From Kordiimonadaceae bacterium (GTDB lineage: Bacteria; Pseudomonadota; Alphaproteobacteria; Sphingomonadales; Kordiimonadaceae), in the NCBI GenBank assembly GCA_014238195.1, contig JABABO010000049.1, forward strand, positions 1 through 14,225: a DNA stretch of 14,225 nucleotides, given 5' to 3'. A program made the translations under genes and the position numbers. Positions 1 to 6,577 of the stretch are shown piece after piece (the first letter of the stretch is position 1; each line of letters opens with the position of its first letter). Below the pieces are notes generated by a model, which worked only from the letters and a program-made list of their open reading frames with translations, searched no databases and was not told the DNA's origin.

Positions 1-398
1 CCCCACATGGGTTTGCCCCACAAAGCACCCGTTATTAAGGCTAGCGCGGTAAACATCGCGCCAATAGGGGCAGCCGCCTTACCAGCGATCAAGGCCAAAG
101 GGTGCCGCCACACAAGGGCAGAAAACCCACACACTGCCATGACCATATAGGTGAACATGCTCATCCACGCCGCAGGGACATGGATATACATAATGCGTAC
201 ACTTTCGCCTTGTTGGTAATCAGGTGGGCTGTCTATTAACGCTAAATATAAGCCGTAGCACAGCGCACCAACCATAAAAACCAGCGCCCACGGCATAATG
301 GCCGCAGAAAACTTAGCAAAGCGCGCAGGATTTGCGAGCACATGCCATTTGGATAAGGCACCTGTCAGTTGCGTGTTGCTTTTTTGCTGTTCATTCAT
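1..398 (-). CDS. ccmC: Heme exporter protein CcmC (N-terminal 132 codons; 3' end beyond window)
   Basis: CcmC is the inner-membrane haem-handling subunit of the cytochrome c maturation (System I) machinery; it passes haem to CcmE with the CcmAB ABC transporter. I translated it by eye from ATG at 398. The protein starts MNEQQKSN and has a first membrane segment near residues 33-54. It then has the family signature VRIMYIHVPAAWMS at about 67-80, whose His73 matches the conserved periplasmic haem-ligand histidine of CcmC. It reaches LITGALWGKPMW, the beginning of the tryptophan-rich WWD domain, as the sequence runs off the left edge. The gene follows ccmB after 50 bases on the same strand, so it is probably co-transcribed. 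An AGGT-type ribosome site lies about 9 bases before the ATG. The second histidine and the rest of the WWD motif are outside the window. The family assignment is secure. Confidence 0.93.
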   Translation of the reverse strand, partial: MNEQQKSNTQLTGALSKWHVLANPARFAKFSAAIMPWALVFMVGALCYGLYLALIDSPPDYQQGESVRIMYIHVPAAWMSMFTYMVMAVCGFSALVWRHPLALIAGKAAAPIGAMFTALALITGALWGKPMW

Positions 399-448
399 GG
401 CTTTTACCTAGCGTGTATGCGGAATGTGTGCAAGGCAAATAGGGTAAC

Positions 449-1126
449 TTATTCTAAGGCAATTTTTAAAGCCGCAGCTGTCGCAAAAGGCGCAATGAGC
501 AGGGCAAACAGACTTGTAGCAGCCAGCAGAGCCAAATGGGGGGCCGGGTTTTGAAATCCACTCATGGCATCCACCGCACCAACACCAAAAATAAGCGTGG
601 GAATATAAAGCGGTAAAACCAATAATGATAATAACACGCCGCCGCGCCGAAGTGCGACAGTTAACCCAGCACCAATCGCCCCAATTAAGCTAAAGGCAGG
701 GGAACCGATCAATAATGAAAGGGTTAAAATGCCTGTAGCCTCAGTATTTAAGTTTAACAAAAACCCCAAAAAAGGCGATGCAAGAACCAGTGGCACGATT
801 GTCGCAGCCCAATGCGCAATCACTTTAGCCAGCACAACGGCCCACAAGGGTAATGGCGACAACATTAAATGATCAAGACTGCCATCCTCATAATCCGCCT
901 GAAAGATGCGGTCTAAACTAATCAGGGCCGCAAGCAAGGCAACAACCCATATGATACCTGCCCCAATGCGGGCCAAAATTTGTGGTTCTGGCCCCACACC
1001 AAAAGGGAAAAGCGTGACAGCCATTAAAAAGAAACTCAGCGCCATTGTACCCGTCCCGCCCTGCGCCCATGCAAGACGGATATCGCGCCTGATTATTTCG
1101 CTAAATATTCTGTGCAAATTTACCAT
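449..1126 (-). CDS. ccmB: Heme exporter membrane subunit CcmB
   Basis: CcmB is the membrane-spanning partner of the CcmA ATPase in the CcmABCD complex, which releases haem-loaded CcmE for cytochrome c assembly. The chosen protein (225 residues, starting MVNLHRIFSEIIRRDIRLAWAQ) has the usual family length of about 220. It has the typical amphipathic N-terminus and six hydrophobic segments. The loop DRIFQADYEDGSLDHLMLSP is the conserved CcmB cytoplasmic motif. I chose ATG at 1126 because it overlaps the ccmA stop in a TAATG arrangement (one shared base), a normal sign of translational coupling. A TTG six bases earlier in frame (1132) is possible but would overlap ccmA more. It is followed by ccmC after 50 bases. 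Confidence 0.94.
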   Translation of the reverse strand: MVNLHRIFSEIIRRDIRLAWAQGGTGTMALSFFLMAVTLFPFGVGPEPQILARIGAGIIWVVALLAALISLDRIFQADYEDGSLDHLMLSPLPLWAVVLAKVIAHWAATIVPLVLASPFLGFLLNLNTEATGILTLSLLIGSPAFSLIGAIGAGLTVALRRGGVLLSLLVLPLYIPTLIFGVGAVDAMSGFQNPAPHLALLAATSLFALLIAPFATAAALKIALE

Positions 1127-1830
1127 TACCAATCCTCAACACATGGTAAGGTGTCATGTGTTTCGCTATCAGTTGGCGCATAGTCTGACATATTCACAAC
1201 ACGGCTGTTGTCATTGCCAAATTCACCTATGTTATCATGTGTTGCCACAAGAATAGCCCCGCCGAGGGCAAGGTGCGCTTTCATATGCTTTACTAAACGC
1301 GCACAGTTTTCAAAGTCTAAGCCAACAGTTGGCTCATCCATTAACCAGAGCGCCCGGGGAATCGCCAAAAAACGGAGCAAAGCTGCACGGTGTAGTTGAC
1401 CACTGGAAAAGTAACTAAGCGGGGTTTCTAAAAATGCATCAAGACCAAAGCCCGCTGCAAGTTGACTTAAAGTATCATTGCATAAGGTGTTCCCTGTCAT
1501 CACCCGCACGCTATGCAGCAAATTTTCTGCCAAAGTTAGGTTAGGTTTTAGGGCGTTTTGATGACCTTGATAGAGCATCTGGCCCTCATGATCAGCCTGA
1601 TTTATTGCACCTTCATTATAAGGGCAAAGCCCAGCAACAGTCCGCAGTAATGTTGATTTCCCGCATCCGTTTGCCCCACGTAAAAATACTATGTCACCGC
1701 TGCTGACGCTCAAATTCAAGCCAGTAATCACCAAGCGACCACCCCGAAAAACCCTAAGGCCTTTAACCGTCAAAGGGGGCATATCATAACCGAGTTTTTG
1801 AACATTTGATGCCTGTAAGTGTTGCTTCAT
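1126..1830 (-). CDS. ccmA: Cytochrome c biogenesis ATP-binding protein CcmA
   Basis: CcmA is the ATPase of the CcmAB(CD) haem export complex, at the cytoplasmic face of the inner membrane. All ABC motifs are visible in order: Walker A GANGCGKST (about residues 52-60), a signature in the form YFSSGQLHRAALLRF, Walker B LWLMDEP, the D-loop region TVGLD, and the H-loop histidine in VATHD. The first serine of the signature replaces the usual L-S-G-G-Q form, as is common in CcmA. The product (234 residues) is about 25 longer than E. coli CcmA. The extra length is split between a 16-residue N-terminal stretch before MPPLTVKGL and a polar C-terminal tail, so an internal ATG at 1782 is a possible true start. 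No strong ribosome site favours either. It is the first gene of the ccmABC cluster. Confidence 0.94.
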   Translation of the reverse strand: MKQHLQASNVQKLGYDMPPLTVKGLRVFRGGRLVITGLNLSVSSGDIVFLRGANGCGKSTLLRTVAGLCPYNEGAINQADHEGQMLYQGHQNALKPNLTLAENLLHSVRVMTGNTLCNDTLSQLAAGFGLDAFLETPLSYFSSGQLHRAALLRFLAIPRALWLMDEPTVGLDFENCARLVKHMKAHLALGGAILVATHDNIGEFGNDNSRVVNMSDYAPTDSETHDTLPCVEDW

Positions 1831-2060
1831 GGCAGCACATTAGCAAATTAAATGCGCTAAACAATCTAAAACCAGAAGAATTTCCCTGAACAAAATTTCA
1901 CGGAGGAAAATTCTTGAGGCAAAATTTCACAATACAAATAGATTAGCTAGAAGCAAAACTGACAAGCAGGAACATCCAAGTGAAGCAATAAGATTATAAA
2001 GGGTATGCATGTAACTGAAATCGGCCTACACTGGCACCGTGCCAATAAATGTAGAATCTT
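1831..2060. other. Divergent intergenic region between ccmA and the DUF454 gene
   Basis: This 230-base AT-rich spacer should hold both divergent promoters. I see no coding sequence in it. An imperfect inverted repeat pairs AAGAATTTCC (1876-1885) with GGAAAATTCTT (1905-1915), with one bulged base. Within and after it the string CAAAATTTCAC occurs twice, about 30 bases apart. No clear -35/-10 pair can be assigned. Confidence 0.4.
2032..2044. promoter_or_regulatory. Short perfect palindrome upstream of the DUF454 gene
   Basis: TGGCAC-C-GTGCCA is a perfect inverted repeat with one central base, ending 16 bases before the DUF454 start codon. Its position would suit a repressor site, but six-base arms can occur by chance and no cognate regulator is in view. 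Confidence 0.25.
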
Positions 2061-2519
2061 ATGGACAGCGACCAAGATAAACACTTTAGACAAAAGACGC
2101 ATACACAGCAACACAATCCAGAACAACCCCGTTTGTTTCCGGCACGTTTCTCAGTACCGCGATTGTTATGGCTTGGTGCGGGGCTAGCGTCAGTCATGCT
2201 CGGCTTAATCGGTGTTATTATACCATTGCTCCCTACGACTGTATTTATGATTTTGGCGGCTTTTTGTTTTGCGCGGTCCTCAGCTAAATTAAATACATGG
2301 CTGTTGGAGCATCGTTATTTTGGCCCCTCTATTCGTCATTGGCAAGACCATGGTGCTATACCCAAATCAGGTAAGAAAGCAGCGCTATTAGCCATGATCA
2401 TAATGCTTTGCATTGGTTATTTTATAGGGGTTAGTCTGCTTATGTTATCTGTTCAATCTTTGATGTTCATTGCTGTTCTCATCTTTATTTGGTCGCGGCC
2501 TAGCCCACCAAATTCCTAG
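2061..2519 (+). CDS. DUF454 (YbaN-like) inner-membrane protein
   Basis: This 152-residue membrane protein belongs to the YbaN/DUF454 family, whose biochemical role is unknown. The core family signature is clear. A hydrophobic run LGLIGVIIPLLPTTVFMIL (about 48-65) leads into AAFCFARSSAKLNTWLLEH (66-84), then YFGPSIRHWQDHGAIP (86-101). A basic stretch and two more hydrophobic segments (about 107-144) follow. The N-terminal 30 residues are polar and Gln/His-rich, longer than in typical members. ATG at 2061 has no strong ribosome site. The gene diverges from ccmA and converges on the sulfotransferase-like gene 44 bases downstream, so it is probably transcribed alone. I see no terminator hairpin in that gap. 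Confidence 0.88.
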   Translation: MDSDQDKHFRQKTHTQQHNPEQPRLFPARFSVPRLLWLGAGLASVMLGLIGVIIPLLPTTVFMILAAFCFARSSAKLNTWLLEHRYFGPSIRHWQDHGAIPKSGKKAALLAMIIMLCIGYFIGVSLLMLSVQSLMFIAVLIFIWSRPSPPNS

Positions 2520-2563
2520 AAAACAATCGCATTGAAAATCTTAATAAAGCTCGCAAATATTTT

Positions 2564-3307
2564 TCACGCTTCTAATTTATATGTGGCTAATTGCTCATAC
2601 AAGGGTAGCGCACGTTCGGCTAAACGCTCATGTTCTGGGCTTAGAACAATTTCTGTTGGACGGTAAGGCATAAACCCAGTGGATGCGTTAACGCTGTCAT
2701 ACCAGTGCGGGGCCCAAGCACCGTCGCTTTTACGTGGACCAGTGGGCCAAGCAAGCATATCTAAGTCAAATGGAATACCAAGTGCCGCGCACAAAGCCTG
2801 CATCATGCCAGAAGGGTTTTTAAGCACATCAGTGGTTTCAATCACTGGCGGTGCCACGCCTGTTGCATCGGCGACGCGCTGGAAAATATCAATTTGTTGG
2901 ATCAGGCCTATATCGTCCAAGATAACCTGCGGTCGCTTTTGCAGATAAGATGCGATAATCGCCCGAGGATCACGAATCAAAAAAGCGTGCTGCATATGCC
3001 TTAGCCAGCTCAAATCAATAGGGCCAACCATATGATGGGTCATGTGTTTTTGATAAAAAATATGCGCACCCTCATCCAATGGCCTAAGAATGCTTTTTAT
3101 TATTGTTGCGGTATCATGTGATTGTGCTGCCAGACACATTTCACGGCTAGGATGGTCCGCCCTCGTTTTATAAAGATAATATGCATAGAATGGTTCGTCC
3201 ACGACCATACAGTCAACGCGGTTTTCGAAGGACCGCATCATCGCAGTTGAGATGTTACGCGGTCCAGACCACATAGCAATCCGCACAGTCTTTTGATTAT
3301 GGGCCAT
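2564..3307 (-). CDS. Sulfotransferase-fold family protein paired with the class IV aminotransferase
   Basis: This 247-residue cytoplasmic protein has a P-loop-like N-terminus, MWSGPRNISTAMM (about residues 12-24), in the place where sulfotransferases bind the 5'-phosphosulfate of PAPS. A second motif, FLIRDPRAIIASY, resembles the 3'-phosphate-binding region. The stretch GAWAPHWYDSVNASTGF near the C-terminus is a strong subfamily signature. From memory, the same signature occurs in the N-terminal part of plant 'branched-chain aminotransferase-like' fusion proteins. No substrate can be assigned, and sulfotransfer itself is unproven for this subfamily. I chose ATG at 3307 over an in-frame TTG at 3310 because AAGGA lies 8 bases upstream. 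The gene sits downstream of the aminotransferase on the same strand. The gap between them is filled by a dispersed palindromic repeat, which could uncouple expression of the two. Confidence 0.82.
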   Translation of the reverse strand: MAHNQKTVRIAMWSGPRNISTAMMRSFENRVDCMVVDEPFYAYYLYKTRADHPSREMCLAAQSHDTATIIKSILRPLDEGAHIFYQKHMTHHMVGPIDLSWLRHMQHAFLIRDPRAIIASYLQKRPQVILDDIGLIQQIDIFQRVADATGVAPPVIETTDVLKNPSGMMQALCAALGIPFDLDMLAWPTGPRKSDGAWAPHWYDSVNASTGFMPYRPTEIVLSPEHERLAERALPLYEQLATYKLEA

Positions 3308-3342
3308 CAAACATATCCTTGTTTCCTAGTTTGGTTTGTTGT

Positions 3343-3450
3343 TATAGCGAGACCAATGAATAATGAGATCATTATTTATTGATAAGTCGAACCGACATAA
3401 ATACTTATAGCCAAATAAGGGGATCAATATTCACCGCAATTGGCTATAAG
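3343..3450 (+). repeat. Bimodular palindromic repeat, copy R1 (A-B)
   Basis: This copy reads from TATAGCGAGACC to GGCTATAAG. Module A (about 3347-3398) is AT-rich: CAATGAATAATGA, a GA spacer and TCATTATTTATTG, then GTCG-AAC-CGAC. Module B (3404-3450) is a hairpin with arms bounded by CTTATAGCCAA and TTGGCTATAAG. The element fills the aminotransferase-sulfotransferase gap and extends into the aminotransferase reading frame. Read on the minus strand, module B encodes Y-S-Q-L-R-stop, the actual end of that protein. Confidence 0.9.
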
Positions 3451-4375
3451 TATGGGCCATGTCGTGTGCCACTTGGTCTTGGTACAAGCTGCGCAAATGC
3501 ATCACCATAGGCCCTGGCATGGGAAGATTTTCTGACCACCCAATCTTGCGGCCATCAATCATTTTAACGGGCGTTAAGCCAGCGTAGGTACCCGTTACAA
3601 ATGCCTCATCAGCGCCGTAAACATCTGTCAGGGAAAAGTTTTTTTGTAGCACAGTGAGCCCTGCCTTTTCCGCAACATCAATGATCATTCTGCGCGTGAT
3701 CCCGCCTAAGCAAAAATCGCCCGTGGACGTCCATATTTCACCGCCGCGTACAATAAAAAAATGCGTGCTGTTGCATGTAGCAACAAAGCCATGGGGGTCA
3801 AGCATTAAGGCTTCGTCGGCCCCAGCTTTTGTGGCTTGGATACAGGCTGTGATACAGTTTAACTTCGAATGGCTGTTTAATTTTTGGTCTTGGACATCGG
3901 GGTAACCGCGGCGCACATGAACTGTAAACAGATCAATTCCTTTATCAACAATTTCGCCGATCGGTGATTTATATTCTGCGATAATCACAATCGTTGCGTC
4001 TGATATTGTCACGCGCGGGTCTTGGTATGGTGTGGCTTTTAGCCCCCGCGTTATCATCAAACGGATATGGACACCGTCGTGCATATTGTTCGCTTCCAGT
4101 GTTTCATAAAGCCTGTTCGCCAAATCTTCACGACTTATACCAATATCCATATCAATGGCTTTAGCCCCCTCGAAGCAACGATTAAGGTGCGCGCTTAAAA
4201 ACACTATATGACCATCATAGACCCGCAGACCTTCCCATACACCGTCGCCTAGAATAAAGCCGCTATCAAAAACCGATATTTTAGCGGCCTCACGCGGATA
4301 AAATTCGCCATTTATGTTAATAAGAATATCTTTATTGCGTGGATCATCCTTATAATCGTGTGTGCCTTGTGCCAT
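3431..4375 (-). CDS. Class IV (BCAT/D-amino-acid-type) PLP aminotransferase
   Basis: This is a fold-type IV PLP enzyme of 314 residues, in the branched-chain / D-amino-acid aminotransferase family; the substrate cannot be fixed. Family landmarks are in order: VFDSGFILGDGVWEGLRV (about 35-52), HLNRCFEGAKAI, a region DQKLNSHSKLNCITA (163-177) where the PLP lysine normally sits, ADEALMLD, FCLGGITRR (221-229, PLP-phosphate site) and EAFVTGTYAGLTPV. In my ungapped alignment the usual PLP lysine position is N167, with K165 and K171 close by, so the Schiff-base residue is uncertain. An upstream open frame exists to 4633, but it overlaps the divergent nuclease-like gene. GGGA six bases before the ATG at 4375 supports that start. 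The last five residues and the stop codon lie inside repeat R1. The gene is probably co-transcribed with the sulfotransferase-like gene. Confidence 0.88.
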   Translation of the reverse strand: MAQGTHDYKDDPRNKDILININGEFYPREAAKISVFDSGFILGDGVWEGLRVYDGHIVFLSAHLNRCFEGAKAIDMDIGISREDLANRLYETLEANNMHDGVHIRLMITRGLKATPYQDPRVTISDATIVIIAEYKSPIGEIVDKGIDLFTVHVRRGYPDVQDQKLNSHSKLNCITACIQATKAGADEALMLDPHGFVATCNSTHFFIVRGGEIWTSTGDFCLGGITRRMIIDVAEKAGLTVLQKNFSLTDVYGADEAFVTGTYAGLTPVKMIDGRKIGWSENLPMPGPMVMHLRSLYQDQVAHDMAHTYSQLR

Positions 4376-4442
4376 AATCATTCCCATATCAAGTTGATCG
4401 TCATTGGCATGCAAAAAAATGCCTATTGATTGAAGGAAAACT

Positions 4443-5207
4443 ATGACGAGATCACCCGTATATGTCATGCTTTTTTTCATGTTTGTCGGTTCTCTGTGCG
4501 CTAGGGCCAGCACTGCCGCAGGTTCAGCACTGTTCGAGCAGATGAAAAACTGTGGGCGTGGGATCGTTGTCAGTGTTAGCGAGCATGCTGAGCTAGTGCT
4601 TGATAATGGGCTCGTCATTTCCCTTGCCCTCATTCATGATCCATCCAATGACCTTACACATCACTTGAAATCAATTGTAACTGGGCAACATGTGCGCTTA
4701 AAATGTGAAGGCCGCCGCCAAAGTCGATTTGGTGCCATCAAAGCACAAGTGATTGTCGGCGATAATCTTTGGCTGCAGGCTGAGCTAATCCAACAGGGCC
4801 ATGTATTTCTGTATGCGGAAAGCCCTCAGCACACACCTGTTCAAACACTGCGGGATTTAGAAAATAAGGCACGGGCTCAAAAACTAGGCTTATGGGCTGG
4901 CAATTATTATCAAACAACAACCACCAAAGATGCGCCAAGCGCTTTAAATTTTATTATAGCACAAGGTGTCGTTCAAAAAACCGCCCGAGTTGGTAGGACA
5001 GTTTACCTCAATTTTGGGGATGATTATCGCAGCGATTTTACGGCTAGTATTCCTGTTAGCCAATTAAAATATTACGCAGAAAATAAAATTGATCCCTTAG
5101 CATTAAGTGGGAAAATGATTGAAGTAAGAGGGTACAGCGCTTGGCGTGGGGGACCATATATAGCGCTTACCTATCCTGCTAATTTGGTTCTAATTAACGA
5201 AGAATAG
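4443..5207 (+). CDS. Exported SNase-fold (thermonuclease-like) protein, catalytic residues missing
   Basis: This 254-residue protein has a signal peptide (basic start, hydrophobic 6-18, likely cleavage near ARASTAA, 20-26). A staphylococcal-nuclease-like OB-fold follows at about 38-152. The fold is recognised by LDNGLVISLALI, HHLKSIVTGQHVRLKCEG, SRFGAIKAQVIVGDNLWLQAELIQQG (in sections), and LRDLENKARAQKLGLWAG. The active-site positions look lost. The usual calcium-binding DGD turn reads SEH (46-48), and the RYGR motif that carries the catalytic arginine reads RFGA (95-98). The arginine and glutamate near the first strand pair are also absent. A C-terminal region (about 180-250, GRTVYLNFGDDYRSDFT to ALTYPANLVL) looks like a second small beta domain. 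The start at 4443 has AAGGA six bases upstream. The gene diverges from the aminotransferase and ends before a strong terminator. It is probably a binding protein or pseudo-enzyme. Confidence 0.85.
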   Translation: MTRSPVYVMLFFMFVGSLCARASTAAGSALFEQMKNCGRGIVVSVSEHAELVLDNGLVISLALIHDPSNDLTHHLKSIVTGQHVRLKCEGRRQSRFGAIKAQVIVGDNLWLQAELIQQGHVFLYAESPQHTPVQTLRDLENKARAQKLGLWAGNYYQTTTTKDAPSALNFIIAQGVVQKTARVGRTVYLNFGDDYRSDFTASIPVSQLKYYAENKIDPLALSGKMIEVRGYSAWRGGPYIALTYPANLVLINEE

Positions 5208-5239
5208 ATTGCTAATTCCATCGTATAAAAGAATTGCAA

Positions 5240-5268
5240 AAAACCCGCTTGAAAAACAAGCGGGTTTT
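5240..5268. terminator. Bidirectional rho-independent terminator
   Basis: A perfect 12-bp stem (AAAACCCGCTTG paired with CAAGCGGGTTTT) closes a five-A loop. An A-run precedes it and a T-run ends it, so it can terminate on both strands. It sits exactly between the convergent SNase-like gene and carD. Confidence 0.93.
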
Positions 5269-5292
5269 AAATTCACAAAATCTATGACTTAT

Positions 5293-5793
5293 TTATGCAA
5301 CGATTTCATGCTCAAGACGGCCAATCGCTGTTGCTTCATCAATATCTTCCAGTGCTGCTAGCTCGCGGGCCAAGCGGCCCATCGCACTTTCATAAATCTG
5401 GCGTTCTGAATAGGATTGCTCCGGCTGATCATCACCACGATGCAAATCACGTACGACCTCAGCAATAGATACCAAATCACCACTGTTGATTTTGGCCTCA
5501 TATTCTTGTGCACGACGGCTCCACATCGTGCGTTTGATACGTGCGCGACCTTTCAGCGTAATGAAGGCTTCTTTTAATGTTGCTTCATTTGATAGACGGC
5601 GCATACCGCTAGTTTCAGCCTTATTCAAAGGTACACGCAGTGTCATGCGCTCTTTTTCAAAGCGAATAACATATAATTCAAGCACAAGACCTGCAATTTC
5701 TTGAGTTTCAAGCGCTTCAACCCTGCCAACCCCATGCTTAGGGTACACGATATAATCATCAACGGCGAAAGGATGTTTTGTTTTACTTGTCAT
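5293..5793 (-). CDS. carD: CarD/CdnL-family RNA polymerase-binding transcription regulator
   Basis: CarD/CdnL proteins bind the RNA polymerase beta subunit and stabilise the open promoter complex, especially at rRNA and housekeeping promoters. The 166-residue product has the N-terminal Tudor-like RNAP-interaction domain, with DDYIVYPKHGVGRVEALE (about 12-29) and ERMTLRVPLNKAETSGMRRL. It is followed by the helical DNA-contacting domain with MWSRRAQEYEAKINSGDLVSI in sections (about 89-109) and VVRDLHR. The length matches alphaproteobacterial CdnL. GAAGGA lies about 11 bases before the ATG at 5793, slightly long spacing but good strength. The gene has its own 3' terminator shared with the convergent gene, and a long AT-rich upstream region, so it is probably monocistronic. 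The symbol carD is used in the family sense; cdnL is equally suitable. Confidence 0.95.
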   Translation of the reverse strand: MTSKTKHPFAVDDYIVYPKHGVGRVEALETQEIAGLVLELYVIRFEKERMTLRVPLNKAETSGMRRLSNEATLKEAFITLKGRARIKRTMWSRRAQEYEAKINSGDLVSIAEVVRDLHRGDDQPEQSYSERQIYESAMGRLARELAALEDIDEATAIGRLEHEIVA

Positions 5794-6363
5794 CAGGTTT
5801 TCTGTCCTTCTATTACAAACGGAAGTGCTTTTGCTACCGTTACCTTAATTTCACAGACCGCATACTATCAATATATAGTGCCCGTCTATGCAGTTCGTCC
5901 AAATTTAGATGCAAAAAGAACACCACGCTGCCCAATTTTGAAAAGCGTCTTGATTAGTCCTTTTTTGATCTTTTTACAGTATTGCAGCTTTCACCGCAGC
6001 CAAGCCATTATCAAACCACGACACGGCAAAAAACCATGTCGCATCTAATCAAAAAAATACCCAAAAAAGCAACCATAGCAATTTCATAAAGGGTTTTTTC
6101 TTACCAGCATCTGCATAGTATAACATAAAAATGCGATAAATTTAACCATAATTATCCCGATTAGGTACCAGCATGTGGGATTAATCAGATAAATGAGGAA
6201 ATTTTGTAGCCTTCGCCGCGATAAAATTTTATAAAAAAAACATATAAATCAATAAGCTATACACATCAAAAAATTAGAAAATCGATTAAAGCTAGCCAGA
6301 CAAAAATTGCCGAAAAACGCTTAAATATTGGAATTCTAAGTGTAGGACAATCAAAATTTATCC
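5794..6363. other. AT-rich intergenic region upstream of carD
   Basis: I see no convincing gene on either strand across these 570 bases. The carD promoter should lie near the left end. A TTGATA box on the minus strand is present (about 5871-5876), but the matching -10 is poor. A hairpin pairs CGACACGG with CCATGTCG around 6018-6040 (one C/A mismatch on this strand, a G-U pair in minus-strand RNA) around an A-rich loop. From about 6060 rightward the sequence becomes strongly A/T-rich and patternless until repeat R2 begins. Confidence 0.5.
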
Positions 6364-6526
6364 CTTATAGCCAATTGCGGTGAATATTGATCACCTCATT
6401 TGGCTATAAGTCTTAGTGTCGGTTCGACTTATCAATAAATAATGAAATCATTATTCATTGGTCTCGCTTTTGTGTCGGTTCGACTTATCAATAAATAATA
6501 AGATCATTATTTATTGGTCTCGCTAT
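6364..6526 (-). repeat. Bimodular palindromic repeat, copy R2 (inverted, A-A-B)
   Basis: Read on the minus strand, this locus has two A modules (6473-6526, then 6417-6468) followed by one B module (6364-6410). The B module is identical over 47 bases to that of R5. The two A modules differ at a few palindrome-centre positions, so they are not a very recent tandem copy of each other. The locus begins 52 bases beyond the stop codon of the RTX gene and is oriented opposite to the other four copies. Confidence 0.9.
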
Positions 6527-6577
6527 ACAGCTTGAAAAAGAAGCCTTAAAAATGCGATTCGAATTCCAGAACGCGGC

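Noticed and set aside
1994..2197. Two small reading frames overlapping the start of the DUF454 gene (one on each strand)
   Set aside because: There is no ribosome site, no recognisable product, and overlap with a better-supported gene.
4376..4633. N-terminal extension of the aminotransferase frame to 4633
   Set aside because: It would overlap the divergent SNase-like gene and its signal peptide. The extension has no family similarity, and a ribosome site favours 4375.
5794..6060. Ferredoxin gene upstream of carD, as I recall for some alphaproteobacteria
   Set aside because: No cysteine-rich iron-sulfur motif was found in the minus-strand sequence upstream of carD.
6364..6526. R2 as the rho-independent terminator of the RTX gene
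   Set aside because: The hairpins are not followed by a T-run in the direction of transcription. A role in RNA 3' stability is possible, but classic termination is not supported.
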